Shown: one piece after another, positions 1 through 8,564 of the stretch
How the letters are laid out: the number at the start of each line of letters is the position of its first letter
Position numbering within the stretch: the first letter of the stretch is position 1
NCBI RefSeq assembly: GCF_000147815.2
Contig: NC_015957.1
Location: 3,720,001 to 3,784,000 of the forward strand
Direction: 5' to 3'
DNA from: Streptomyces violaceusniger Tu 4113
GTDB lineage: Bacteria > Actinomycetota > Actinomycetes > Streptomycetales > Streptomycetaceae
DNA length: 64,000 nt
Notes under the pieces: generated by a model
The model's input: only the letters and a program-made list of their open reading frames with translations
The model's database searches: none
Told to the model about the DNA's origin: nothing
Position numbers and translations under genes: made by a program

Positions 1-1
1 C

Positions 2-697
2 GGTACCGCGCTGCCCGTCCTCGCCGGGGACGGCCCGCTCGCCCTACGGCGCACCCGGGCCGTGGGCGGGGAGGCGCGCGTTACCGTGGTCGGGGCCATG
101 AGCGCGCCCCTCGGTGGGGATCGCATCGCCCTGGAGGTGACGGCCGGACCGGGGGCCCGGCTGCACATCGGTTCCGCCGCGGCCACCATCGCCCTGCCCG
201 GGCGGACGGGCCGGCCCGCCCACTACGAGATCCGGCTGACCGTCGCCGACGGTGCGACCCTGCACTGGCTGCCCGAGCCCCTGATCTCCGCCCAGGGCAG
301 CGATCTGCGCATGACCACCAGGGTCGAACTCGCCCCCACCGCCCGTCTGGTGCTCCGCGAGGAGCAGATCCTGGGCCGTACCGGCGAATCTCCGGGCCAT
401 CTGACGGCCCGCCTCACCGTCCACCGCGCCGGGCGCCCCCTCCTCGACCAGGAGCTCTCCTACGGCCCCGGCGCCCCCGGCTGGGACGGCGGCGCGGTAC
501 TCGGCGGCCATCGCGCGGTGGGCCAGCTCCTCGTCGTCGACCCGTCCTACGCCACCGGCCCCGTCGCCCCCCGCGCCCTCACCGGGACCGCCGTCCTCAC
601 GCCGCTGACCGGCCCCGCCGCCCTGGCCACCGCCGCGGCCCCGGACGCCCTCCACCTCCGCCGCGCGCTCGATGAGGCGGGCGCGGCCGTGGGCTGA
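2..697 (+). CDS. ureD: Urease accessory protein UreD (5' truncated by window edge)
   Basis: UreD is the scaffold that, with UreF and UreG, delivers nickel to the urease active site in the cytoplasm. The open frame enters from the window edge (first residues GTALPVLAGDGPLALRRT), so the start codon lies outside; the GTG at 62 is internal. Family features seen: the segment PGARLHIGSAAATIALPG near the N-terminus, LHWLPEPLISAQGSDLRM (usual UreD form LxWLPEPxIxxxGaxxxxxxxVxL), and the C-terminal half with LHLRRALDEA. The rest of the urease operon should lie upstream, outside the window. About 130 bases without a gene separate it from the next same-strand gene. Confidence 0.9.
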   Translation, partial: GTALPVLAGDGPLALRRTRAVGGEARVTVVGAMSAPLGGDRIALEVTAGPGARLHIGSAAATIALPGRTGRPAHYEIRLTVADGATLHWLPEPLISAQGSDLRMTTRVELAPTARLVLREEQILGRTGESPGHLTARLTVHRAGRPLLDQELSYGPGAPGWDGGAVLGGHRAVGQLLVVDPSYATGPVAPRALTGTAVLTPLTGPAALATAAAPDALHLRRALDEAGAAVG

Positions 698-828
698 TGT
701 TCACGTCTTGATAAAGAATCGGCGGTTTGCCCTGTACTCGGCGGTAAGCAAGACAGAAGAATCCTGCCTGACACTCTGTGATCATCGCCGCTCCAGGCGG
801 CGCAACAACCAAGCAGGGGGATTACTAC

Positions 829-2472
829 GTGAGACGCACAGCACTCTTCGGCGTGGCCGGTGGTGTGATCACCGGGGCGCTGATAACCGGTGCGCTGGCC
901 GCCCCCACGGCTGGGGCCTCGGAGCGGACGCCCGCTGGGGCCGCCGAGGCGCGTGGCGTGGCGGTGGCCGCGGCCAAGGCCGCGAAGAAGGGCATCGACT
1001 GGACGGACTGCCCGGCCGACTGGGGGCTGGCGAAGCCCATCCAGTGCGGCTATGTCACCGTCCCGCTCGACTACGCCAAGCCGAACGGCCGCACCATCAA
1101 GCTCGCGGTGGACCGGATCGGCAACACCGGCACCGCCTCCGAGCGGCAGGGTTCGCTGATCTACAACCCGGGCGGGCCCGGCGGCTCCGGGCTGCGCTTC
1201 CCGACCAGGGTCACCACCAAGAACCCGCTGTGGACGAAGACTTCGAAGGCGTACGACTTCGTCGGCTTCGACCCGCGCGGGGTGGGTCACTCCACGGCCA
1301 TCTCCTGCGCGGACCCGCAGGAGTACGTCAAGGCCCCGAAGCCGGACCCGGTGCCCGACAGCGAGGCGGACAAGCGCGTCCAGCGCAAGCTGGCCCGGGA
1401 GTACGCCGAGGGCTGCAAGGAGCGCAGCGGCTGGATGCTGCCGCAGATGACGACGCCCAACACCGCCCGTGACATCGACGTCATCCGGGCCGCGCTCGGC
1501 GACAAGAAGCTCAACTACCTGGGCGTGTCCTACGGAACGTACATCGGGGGCGTCTACGCGACGCTCTTCCCGACCCATGTGCGCCGGCTGATCGTGGACA
1601 GCGTGGTCAACCCCTCGCGGGAGAAGATCTGGTACCAGGCCAACCTGGACCAGGACGTCGCCTTCGAGATGCGCTGGAACGACTGGAAGGCGTGGGTCGC
1701 CAAGAACGACGCCGCCTACCACATCGGCGACACCCCCGCGAAGGTCCAGAAGCAGTGGGAGACGCTGCGCGCGGCCGCCAAGAAGAGCCCCATCGGCGGG
1801 GTCGTGGGCCCGGCCGAGCTGCTCGGGCTCTTCCAGAGCGCTCCGTACTACGACTCGTCGTGGGCCACCGTCGCCCAGGTGTGGAGCGACTACCTCGCCG
1901 GCGATGAGAAGGCGCTGGTCGAGGCCGCGGGCCCGGACATGTCCGACACCGCGGGCAACATCGCCTCGGAGAACGGCAACGCCGTCTACACCGCCGTCGA
2001 GTGCGCGGACACCAAGTGGCCGACCAGTTGGGCGAAGTGGGACCGGGACAACACCCGGCTCCACCGCGACTACCCCTTCCTGACCTGGTCCAACGCCTGG
2101 ATGAACATTCCGTGCGCCACCTGGGGTGCCAAGCAGCACACCCCGCTGGAGGTGGGGGCCGCCAAGGGGCTGCCCAAGACGCTGATCGTGCAGAGCACCC
2201 GTGACGCCGCGACCCCGTACGAGGGCGCGGTGGAGCTGCACAAGCGGCTGAAGGGTTCGCGCCTGGTCACCGAGAAGGACGCCGGTTCGCACGGGGTCAC
2301 CGGTCTGGTCAACCCGTGTGTCAACGACCGGGTGGACGCCTACCTGCTCAAGGGCACGGTGGACGCCAAGGACGTGACCTGCGCTCCGCACGCCACGCCG
2401 GTGCCCGCGAAGTCGGGTGCGCCCGCGAAGGCCGCGAAGGCCGCCAAGGAGGCCGCCGCCCTCGTCAAGTAG
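829..2472 (+). CDS. Secreted alpha/beta hydrolase, tripeptidyl aminopeptidase (Tap/SlpD/SlpE) type
   Basis: Predicted exported serine peptidase of family S33 that would release N-terminal tripeptides outside the cell. The GTG at 829 was chosen because AGGGGGA lies 8 bases upstream and it gives a proper signal peptide (RRTALFGVAGGVITGALITGALA, ending near APTAGA); an upstream in-frame ATG at 778 has no ribosome site. Length is 547 residues, normal for the family. Motifs: oxyanion NPGGPGGSG, nucleophile elbow GVSYG with Ser near residue 234, DPRGVGHS, acid TRDAATPYEGA, and GSHG carrying the catalytic His, followed by a TAP-like C-terminal domain ending in a Lys/Ala-rich tail. Adjacency to ureD matches an arrangement I recall from other Streptomyces. 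The precise peptide specificity is inferred. Confidence 0.87.
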   Translation: MRRTALFGVAGGVITGALITGALAAPTAGASERTPAGAAEARGVAVAAAKAAKKGIDWTDCPADWGLAKPIQCGYVTVPLDYAKPNGRTIKLAVDRIGNTGTASERQGSLIYNPGGPGGSGLRFPTRVTTKNPLWTKTSKAYDFVGFDPRGVGHSTAISCADPQEYVKAPKPDPVPDSEADKRVQRKLAREYAEGCKERSGWMLPQMTTPNTARDIDVIRAALGDKKLNYLGVSYGTYIGGVYATLFPTHVRRLIVDSVVNPSREKIWYQANLDQDVAFEMRWNDWKAWVAKNDAAYHIGDTPAKVQKQWETLRAAAKKSPIGGVVGPAELLGLFQSAPYYDSSWATVAQVWSDYLAGDEKALVEAAGPDMSDTAGNIASENGNAVYTAVECADTKWPTSWAKWDRDNTRLHRDYPFLTWSNAWMNIPCATWGAKQHTPLEVGAAKGLPKTLIVQSTRDAATPYEGAVELHKRLKGSRLVTEKDAGSHGVTGLVNPCVNDRVDAYLLKGTVDAKDVTCAPHATPVPAKSGAPAKAAKAAKEAAALVK

Positions 2473-2500
2473 TCGACGAGAAGCGGTATGTGGTGAAGGG

Positions 2501-2531
2501 CCGGGCCCGTGCGGGGAACGCACGGGCCCGG
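2501..2531. terminator. Perfect 13-bp hairpin between convergent genes
   Basis: CCGGGCCCGTGCG at 2501-2513 pairs perfectly with 2519-2531 across a 5-base loop (GGGAA). It lies between the convergent stops at 2472 and 2552, so it probably terminates both transcripts. There is no clear T tract, as is common in Streptomyces. Confidence 0.75.
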
Positions 2532-2551
2532 CGCCGTTTCCCCCGAAGCGA

Positions 2552-3607
2552 TCAGGTCGCGTGTCCGCCGCTGCGCAGCCACGCGTCCTCGGCCGCGTAG
2601 TCGAACAGATCGGCCATCGGGTCGTAAGCGGCCGCCATGTCGGGGAAGGCGGTGCGCCAGTCCGGGGTGGCCGCCAGCCGGTCCGCGAGCCAGGCGACGG
2701 TCGTCGGCAGCGATTCCATATAGCCGGTCACCGGGTGGTAGTCCAACTCCCGTTCGGCGGCGGACATGTCGTAGACCAGCGGGTGGGCCAGGCTCCAGGG
2801 GGTGCTGCCGATATGCGGATGCGGCGGCTCCCCGTCGATCAGCACCAGCTCGCCGCGCACCCCCAGCACCGCGTCCACGGCGGTGGCGATGTCGGCGACC
2901 GTCGGGGCCTGCGGATCGCCCGCGTTGAGCACCCGTGAACCGGGCCGGTGGGCGGCCAGCCGCACCAGCTCCGCGATGTTGTCGACATGCACCGGATGGA
3001 ACCGGCTGCGGCCGCCGTACGCCAGGATCCGCACCGGCCGCTTGTCCAGCGCCCGTTTGACGAAGTACAGCTCACGGGGCGTACGGCAGTGCGGGCCGTG
3101 GATCGCCCCGGCGCGCAGCAGGGTCGTCGGCAGCCGGTCCCCGGCGGCCAGCAGCTCCCGCTCCAGCGCGACCTTCCGGCTGCCGTAGCCCTCGCCCGGC
3201 GGGACGGTCCGCTGGGACTCGGGGAGCGGCACCGGATAGCGCGGGGCGCCGTCCGGCCGGTCCTGGGTCCCGAAGCCCCGGCCCCGGTCGTCCTCGTACA
3301 CCGCCCCGGTGGACATCACCACCGCCGATCCGATGCGGTCGGCGAGCCCCAGCAACTGCCGTGCGTGCGCCTGCCCGTAGGCGACGCAGTCCAGCACCAC
3401 ATCGCAGCCGTCCCCGATCAGCGCGGCCACCGCGGCGTCGTCGTCCCGGTCGACGGCCACGTTCACCACGGACGCGGGCCAGCTCTCGTCGCGGCCCCCG
3501 CCGCGCGAGGCCGCCCGCACCCGCCATCCCTCGGCGGCGAGCGCGCGCACCGCCGCCCGGCCGATCTGCCCCGTCGCCCCGATCACACATGCGCTGCCAT
3601 TGGTCAT
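2552..3607 (-). CDS. NAD(P)-dependent epimerase/dehydratase family protein
   Basis: Extended-SDR-like protein of 351 residues. The N-terminus has the dinucleotide-binding glycine motif GATGQIG directly after the start (MTNGSACVIGATGQIG). The middle contains MSTGAVYED and a YGSRKVALE segment with the Tyr-x3-Lys pair of the active site (YGSRK). The C-terminal part (HPVHVDNIAELVRLA, NAGDPQAPTVADIATAVD) matches nucleotide-sugar epimerase-type proteins. The ATG at 3607 has only a weak ribosome site. It is transcribed away from the conservon; the 265 bases between them (3608-3872) are AT-richer than the surroundings and presumably hold divergent promoters. Substrate unknown. Confidence 0.8.
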   Translation of the reverse strand: MTNGSACVIGATGQIGRAAVRALAAEGWRVRAASRGGGRDESWPASVVNVAVDRDDDAAVAALIGDGCDVVLDCVAYGQAHARQLLGLADRIGSAVVMSTGAVYEDDRGRGFGTQDRPDGAPRYPVPLPESQRTVPPGEGYGSRKVALERELLAAGDRLPTTLLRAGAIHGPHCRTPRELYFVKRALDKRPVRILAYGGRSRFHPVHVDNIAELVRLAAHRPGSRVLNAGDPQAPTVADIATAVDAVLGVRGELVLIDGEPPHPHIGSTPWSLAHPLVYDMSAAERELDYHPVTGYMESLPTTVAWLADRLAATPDWRTAFPDMAAAYDPMADLFDYAAEDAWLRSGGHAT

Positions 3608-3872
3608 GCCGGGACGCTACGGCCCGGCCGCCACGCTGCCCAGACTCCTTCGCCACGAGCAGATTCGCCCATGGCGCGATCATTCACGGTCAAACGGTGA
3701 GTACAAGATGATCGCTTTTTCGCGCTCTCTGAATTCACCGTGACGCATTTCGAAGAAAAAGGCATATTCGATTCGCGCGTCGGTGAAACCGCTAAGCTCC
3801 AGGGCCCATGGCGGGCTGGCTCACCGCCCGTATTTCGTACGCGTTTTCTCTTCGCTGTTTTTAAGGATGTCC

Positions 3873-5420
3873 ATGGTTTTCGCCGGCACCTCATCCGGAG
3901 GCCGACGGCCCGCCTCCACGCTCGTATGGGTCATCCCTCCCGCCGCGATGGCGTTCTGCGCGGCGCTGGCCGTCGTCGTGGTCCCGTCCGGGGCGCGGGC
4001 CACGGTCGCCTGGTGCGGGGTGGCGGCGACGTTCGCGGTGGCCCTGGCGGCGGCCGAGGCGATGCGCCGCGGCCGGCTGATCACCACGCTGCGCACCCGG
4101 CTCACGGCCCAGGAGACCGAGCTGCGGCAGCGCCTGGTGGACCAGGAGACGGCGATCCGGCGGCTGGCCCGGGAGCTGCTGCCCGTGGCGGTGACCCGGC
4201 TGCAGCGCGGCGCCATGGTGGACGAGGCGATGCGGGCCATCGACCACGCGCCCCGCATCGACCCCGACTTCGACGCCGCCCACGAGCTTCTGCTGCGGTC
4301 GGCGCTGGAAACCGTGCGGGCCGAGGAGGACCTGAGGGACGCGGGCCAGCGGGCCTTCGTCAACATCGCCCGCCGGGTGCAGGCCATCGTCCACCAACAG
4401 GCCCAGGACGTGCGGGAGATGGAGGACAAGCACGGCGCCGACCCGGACGTCTTCGAAGACCTCCTCCACCTGGACCACGGCAACGCACTCATCGGCCGGC
4501 TGGCGGACTCCATCGCGGTCCTGGGCGGCCAGCGCCCGGGCCGCCAGTGGCAGAAGGAGGTGCCGCTGTTCAACGTCTGCCGCGGCGCCATGTCCCGCAT
4601 CCTCGAGTACGAGCGGGTGGATCTGCACTCGGTGGCGGACGTCGCCATCGTCGGGCCCTCGGTGGAGCCGCTGATCCACGCCCTCGCCGAACTGCTGGAC
4701 AACGCCACCCGCTACTCGCCGCCCAAGACCCGGGTGCATCTGACCGCGATCGAGGTCCAGTCCGGGGTCGCGATCGAGATCGAGGACGCCGGGGTGGGCC
4801 TGTCGGAGGAGGCGCGCAGACGCACCGACGCGGTGCTGGTCCAGGCGACGACCGGATTCGACCTCAACGACCTGGGCGAGACACCGCGGCTCGGTCTGGC
4901 CGTGGTCGGCCGGCTCGCCGTGAAGTACCGGTTCCAGGTCTCGCTGCGGCCCTCGGCGTACGGCGGAGTGCGCGCGGTGCTGGTCGTACCGCAGGACATC
5001 ATCTGCCCCACCCCCGCCCCCGGCGGCGCGATCGCCCGCGCGGCCAAACTGCCCCAGCCCAAGCCCATCAAGCGGGCCACGCCCCTGCCGTCGCCCACCC
5101 GCGTCAGCCCTATCGTGCAGGGCCGCCCCGGCCCCGGCTTCCGGCAGAACGGCGCCGGACTCCCGCAGCGCCGCCGCCGGATGCCCATGGTCACCCCGCC
5201 CATCAGGGTCGACTCCCGGCCCCCTGCCGCGTCCCCCGTGCCCCGCGAACCGGCCGGGCCGCCCGTCCAGCCGGGGATCTGGCTGGACGCCTTCACCAAG
5301 GGGCTCAACGGCGAGCTGATCCCGGCGGCGGACGCCGGTGCCGCCGCGCCGGACACCCGGAAATCCCCCGGCACCTCGAACACCCCGAACACCCCGCTCC
5401 CGTCGGACAAGGATGAGTAG
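3873..5420 (+). CDS. cvnA: CvnA: conservon sensor histidine-kinase-like protein
   Basis: First gene of a conservon, a heterotrimeric-G-protein-like membrane complex known from Streptomyces development. The N-terminus has two hydrophobic segments (about residues 13-30 and 37-55), then a helical region and an HATPase_c domain: N-box-like LAELLDNATRYSPP and G1-like EDAGVGL. The C-terminal 130 residues are Pro/Arg-rich. AAGGA at 3863-3867 favours ATG 3873 over ATG 3867, which sits directly on it. Length about 515 residues. A DHp-like stretch (HLDHGNALIGRLADS) is present, but kinase activity cannot be judged. The stop overlaps the next gene by 8 bases, so translation is probably coupled. Confidence 0.88.
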   Translation: MVFAGTSSGGRRPASTLVWVIPPAAMAFCAALAVVVVPSGARATVAWCGVAATFAVALAAAEAMRRGRLITTLRTRLTAQETELRQRLVDQETAIRRLARELLPVAVTRLQRGAMVDEAMRAIDHAPRIDPDFDAAHELLLRSALETVRAEEDLRDAGQRAFVNIARRVQAIVHQQAQDVREMEDKHGADPDVFEDLLHLDHGNALIGRLADSIAVLGGQRPGRQWQKEVPLFNVCRGAMSRILEYERVDLHSVADVAIVGPSVEPLIHALAELLDNATRYSPPKTRVHLTAIEVQSGVAIEIEDAGVGLSEEARRRTDAVLVQATTGFDLNDLGETPRLGLAVVGRLAVKYRFQVSLRPSAYGGVRAVLVVPQDIICPTPAPGGAIARAAKLPQPKPIKRATPLPSPTRVSPIVQGRPGPGFRQNGAGLPQRRRRMPMVTPPIRVDSRPPAASPVPREPAGPPVQPGIWLDAFTKGLNGELIPAADAGAAAPDTRKSPGTSNTPNTPLPSDKDE

Positions 5421-5832
5421 GCAAGTGACGCAACCGCGGTTCAACATGGACTGGATGCTCCGGGACCTGGCCTCCAGCGTTCCGCAGACCCGCCACGTGG
5501 TCCTGCTGTCCTCGGACGGCCTGTGCATGGCCCAGGTCGGTACGGACAAGGACACCGCCGACCGGCTGGCCGCCGCCTGCGCCGGGCTGCAGAGCCTCTC
5601 CGGTGCGATCGCCACCGAATTCCCCGAGGGGGACGGGCGGATGCGGCTGGTCGTCATCGAGGTCGACGGCGGCTTCTTCTATCTGATGGCGGCCGGCGTC
5701 AGCTCGTATCTGGCGGTGCTCGCCGAGGACAGCGTGGACGCCGGGCTGATGGGCCAGTGCATGAGAGACCTGGTCGCACGGCTCGGCGAACACCTCAGCA
5801 GTCCGCCGCGCGTCGACGGACGGGTGACATGA
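5413..5832 (+). CDS. cvnB: CvnB: roadblock/LC7 domain protein
   Basis: Small roadblock/LC7-fold protein, expected to act as GAP-like partner or scaffold for the CvnD GTPase at the membrane. Typical start region TQPRFNMDWMLRDLASSVPQ and the core LLSSDGLCMAQ, AAACAGLQSLS, LVVIEVDGGFFYLM. The ATG at 5413 overlaps cvnA by 8 bases; GTG 5425 (VTQPRFNMDW) is the alternative and matches how many homologues begin, so the first four residues are uncertain. It ends with an ATGA overlap into cvnC. Confidence 0.9.
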   Translation: MSRQVTQPRFNMDWMLRDLASSVPQTRHVVLLSSDGLCMAQVGTDKDTADRLAAACAGLQSLSGAIATEFPEGDGRMRLVVIEVDGGFFYLMAAGVSSYLAVLAEDSVDAGLMGQCMRDLVARLGEHLSSPPRVDGRVT

Positions 5833-6191
5833 GCGAGCCCGCCAAGGCGTGGGACGAGGGCGGGCCCGAGCGGCTCTACACCGTCAGCCGGGGCCGCGCC
5901 CCGCACGAACCCCGGCAGCGGCCCGTCGAACTCGTCAGCCTGATCGTGGCGCGCGCCGAACCGGAGCCGGGGATGGCCCCCGAAGCCGCCACCGTGCTGC
6001 GGATGTGCCCGTTCCCCCTTTCGGTGGCGGAGATCTCCGCGTATCTGGTCCTGCCCGTCTCCACCGTCATCGTGATCCTCGCGGAGCTGCTGGGGGACGG
6101 CCGGGTGGAGGCCAGGGCGCCGGTCCCGGCAGCCGTGCTGCCCGACCACGAACTGCTGCAGGCGGTGATGCATGGACTACAGAAACTCTGA
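5829..6191 (+). CDS. cvnC: CvnC: DUF742 protein
   Basis: DUF742 protein of 120 residues, third component of the conservon. Family pattern seen: RLYTVSRGR near the N-terminus, ELVSLIVA, then a winged-helix-like section CPFPLSVAEISAYLVLPVS and ILAELLGDGRVEARAP. The ATG overlaps the stop of cvnB (ATGA at 5829-5832), and the 3' end overlaps cvnD by 20 bases. Its molecular role is unknown in the family; it is always found beside CvnB and CvnD. Confidence 0.9.
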   Translation: MSEPAKAWDEGGPERLYTVSRGRAPHEPRQRPVELVSLIVARAEPEPGMAPEAATVLRMCPFPLSVAEISAYLVLPVSTVIVILAELLGDGRVEARAPVPAAVLPDHELLQAVMHGLQKL

Positions 6192-6813
6192 GGCATCCGG
6201 GGAAGCTGAGGAAATCGTCGGACCGCGCAGCGAGGACACCCTCCCGGCCTCCGCGGCCGCCGCCGTCAAGGTGGTGATCGTCGGAGGCTTCGGGGTCGGC
6301 AAGACGACCATGGTCGGCTCGGTGAGCGAGATCCGCCCGCTGACCACCGAGGAGACCATGACCCAGGCCGGGGTCGGCGTCGACGACATCGCCGGGATCG
6401 AGCGCAAGACCGAGACCACCGTCGCGATGGACTTCGGCCGGATCAGCCTCAACGAACGGCTGGTGCTCTATCTGTTCGGCACCCCCGGTCAGGAGCGGTT
6501 CTGGTTCCTGTGGAACGGCCTCTTCGAGGGCGCCCTCGGTGCCGTGGTCCTCATCGACACCCGCCGTCTGGAGGTCAGCTTCGACGCGGTCGGGCGGCTC
6601 GAGGAGCGCGGTGTGCCCTTCGTGGTCGCGGTCAACGTGTTCCCCGAGGCCCCCGTCCACCCCATGGCGGAGCTGCGCGCCGCCATGGATCTGCCCGACT
6701 CCGTACCGATCATCGACTGCGATGCCCGCGACCGGGCCTCCAGCCGCGACACCCTCCTCACCCTCGTGCGGCATCTGCAATCCCTCCACACCGTGACCCC
6801 GGAGACACCGTGA
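6172..6813 (+). CDS. cvnD: CvnD: Ras-like small GTPase of the conservon
   Basis: ATP/GTP-binding protein of 213 residues. P-loop GGFGVGKTT, switch-region TTEETMTQAG, G3-like FGTPGQERFWFLW, and VVAVNVF in place of the NKxD guanine-specificity loop. The G4 loop keeps Asn but lacks the usual Asp, as in many CvnD proteins. It starts inside cvnC and ends with a GTGA overlap into cvnE, so all five conservon genes appear translationally coupled. Expected to cycle between GDP and GTP forms under CvnA/B/C control; the downstream effector is unknown. Confidence 0.9.
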   Translation: MDYRNSEASGEAEEIVGPRSEDTLPASAAAAVKVVIVGGFGVGKTTMVGSVSEIRPLTTEETMTQAGVGVDDIAGIERKTETTVAMDFGRISLNERLVLYLFGTPGQERFWFLWNGLFEGALGAVVLIDTRRLEVSFDAVGRLEERGVPFVVAVNVFPEAPVHPMAELRAAMDLPDSVPIIDCDARDRASSRDTLLTLVRHLQSLHTVTPETP

Positions 6814-8270
6814 CCTCTCATCCCGACGACCCCGGCACCGGGACGGCCGATCTGCGGCCCACCCGGTGCCCCGTCCACCCCGCGCTGTCCGACGCCGGCC
6901 TGGTGGACCTCCTCGGGCCCGAGAACGAGAAGGACCCGATGGGCCTGTACGAGCGGCTGCGCGCCGAGCACGGCCCGGTGGCCCCGATCGTGCTCGACGG
7001 TGGCATACCGGCCTGGCTGCTGCTGGGCTACCGCGAGAACCTGGAGGTGTCCCGTACCCCCTCCCGCTTCTCCCGCGACTCCCGCCACTGGCACGCCTGG
7101 AAGGACGGGAGGATCACCGCCGACTCGCCCCTGCTCCCGGTGGTCGGATGGCAGCCCATGTGCACCTTCGCCGACGGCGACGAGCACGAGCGGCTGCGGG
7201 CCGCGCTCACCGAGTCCATGGGGCGCCTGGACCGCCGGGGGATCCGCCGCCACGTCACCCGCTTCACCCATCAGCTCGTCAACGACTTCTGCGCCGACGG
7301 GGACGCCGAACTGGTCACCGCCTTCGCCCAGCAACTGCCCATGCTCGTCCTCACCCAACTGCTGGGCATGCCCGACGAGTACGGCCCGCGGCTGGTCGAG
7401 GCCACCCGGGACCTGATGAAGGGCACCGAGACGGCGCTGCGCAGCGACGCGTATGTCACCGGGGCCCTCCAGGGCCTGGTGGACCGCAGACGCGCCGACC
7501 CCGGCGAGGATCTGGCGTCCTGGCTGCTGGCCCACCCCTCCGGCCTCACCGAGGAGGAGGTGGTCCAGCATCTGCGGCTGGTGCTGCTCACCGGCAATGA
7601 GACCACCACCAATCTGATGGCCAACACGCTGCGCATGGTCCTCACCGACCCGCGCTTCCGCGCCTCCCTGGCCGGTGGCCATATGACCCTGCCGGACGCC
7701 ATCGAGCATGTGCTGTGGAACGAGCCCCCGCTCACGGTCGTCCCCGGCCGCTGGGCCACCGGGGACACCGAGCTGGGCGGTCAGCGGATCAAGGCCGGGG
7801 ACATGCTGCTGCTGGGGCTGGCCGCCGGAAACGTCGACCCGGCCATCCGCCCCGACATCGCCGCGCCCATGTACGGCAACCGGTCCCATCTCGCCTTCAG
7901 CGGCGGCCCCCATGAATGCCCGGGGCAGGACATCGGCCGCGCCATCACGGACACCGCCATCGACACCCTGCTGCTGCGGCTGCCCGATCTGCGGCTGGCC
8001 GTCGACGAGTCCGAGCTGACCTGGCTCTCGTCCTGGATCTCCCGCCATCTCGTGGCGCTGCCGGTGGAGTTCATGCCCCGCCGACCCGAGTCGGAGAGCA
8101 CGGAGGACCCCTCCGCGACCCTCTTCGCCCCGCGGCCGCGATGGCTGCCCGAGGACGAGGCCCCGGAAGCGGCCACCGGGGGGCCCGAGGCGACGGCTCC
8201 CGGGCGCGTCCCGTGGTGGGTCGCCTTATGGCGGTGGCTGCTGGGCAGGCCCCCGGGATCCGCTCCGTAG
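6810..8270 (+). CDS. cvnE: CvnE: conservon cytochrome P450 lacking the EXXR motif (CYP157-like)
   Basis: Bacterial P450, 486 residues, translated from GTG 6810 overlapping the cvnD stop. Heme-binding loop FSGGPHECPGQD (Cys near residue 370) and an I-helix TGNETTTN are clear. The K-helix reads IEHVLWNEPPL around residues 298-307, where most P450s have an E-x-x-R pair (EELLRYDPP). Both charged residues of that pair appear replaced (His and Trp). This is the hallmark published for the Streptomyces CYP157 family, which is also conservon-linked. The C-terminus carries about 50 extra Pro/Ala-rich residues. Substrate and redox partner unknown. Confidence 0.9.
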   Translation: MTSHPDDPGTGTADLRPTRCPVHPALSDAGLVDLLGPENEKDPMGLYERLRAEHGPVAPIVLDGGIPAWLLLGYRENLEVSRTPSRFSRDSRHWHAWKDGRITADSPLLPVVGWQPMCTFADGDEHERLRAALTESMGRLDRRGIRRHVTRFTHQLVNDFCADGDAELVTAFAQQLPMLVLTQLLGMPDEYGPRLVEATRDLMKGTETALRSDAYVTGALQGLVDRRRADPGEDLASWLLAHPSGLTEEEVVQHLRLVLLTGNETTTNLMANTLRMVLTDPRFRASLAGGHMTLPDAIEHVLWNEPPLTVVPGRWATGDTELGGQRIKAGDMLLLGLAAGNVDPAIRPDIAAPMYGNRSHLAFSGGPHECPGQDIGRAITDTAIDTLLLRLPDLRLAVDESELTWLSSWISRHLVALPVEFMPRRPESESTEDPSATLFAPRPRWLPEDEAPEAATGGPEATAPGRVPWWVALWRWLLGRPPGSAP

Positions 8271-8291
8271 GGATGGCGGCGGCCCCGCCGC

Positions 8292-8447
8292 TCAGCCCCG
8301 GGCCACCACGACCCCCACGGTCAGCAGGCCGAGCACCACCCAGCCGAACCACAGCCAGCCGTTGCTCCCCAGGGCCACGGTGTAGGCCGTCACCAGCACC
8401 AGGCCCCCCACCGTGGCCACCGTCATCGTCTTCGCGGATCCGGGCAT
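8292..8447 (-). CDS. Small membrane protein, 51 residues
   Basis: Starts at ATG 8447 with GTGAGGAGG about 6 bases upstream. The protein MPGSAKTMTVATVGGLVL... has two hydrophobic segments (about residues 9-25 and 29-47), separated by SNGW. I do not recognise a family. It lies downstream of the ctaG-like gene on the same strand but beyond a strong hairpin at 8487-8514, so it may have its own promoter or be read by readthrough. The strong ribosome site and hydrophobic pattern support it as a real gene. Confidence 0.6.
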   Translation of the reverse strand: MPGSAKTMTVATVGGLVLVTAYTVALGSNGWLWFGWVVLGLLTVGVVVARG

Positions 8448-8486
8448 CCCCGACCTCCTCACGGCGGTCCTGACGCCCCTTCGCCA

Positions 8487-8514
8487 GGACCCGGGCCGCT
8501 CAGGGCCCGGGTCC
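8487..8514 (-). terminator. Perfect 11-bp hairpin downstream of the ctaG-like gene
   Basis: GGACCCGGGCC at 8487-8497 pairs exactly with 8504-8514 over a 6-base loop. It sits 50 bases past the stop of the ctaG-like gene and before the small membrane gene. Confidence 0.7.
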
Positions 8515-8564
8515 ATGGTCTCGCGGTCCGGGGCCCCGCCGCTAGCAGGCTGCAGGGCCCGCCC

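Noticed and set aside
547..2523. 658-codon minus-strand ORF opposite the secreted hydrolase
   Set aside because: No family motifs and poor composition; the plus-strand hydrolase is certain.
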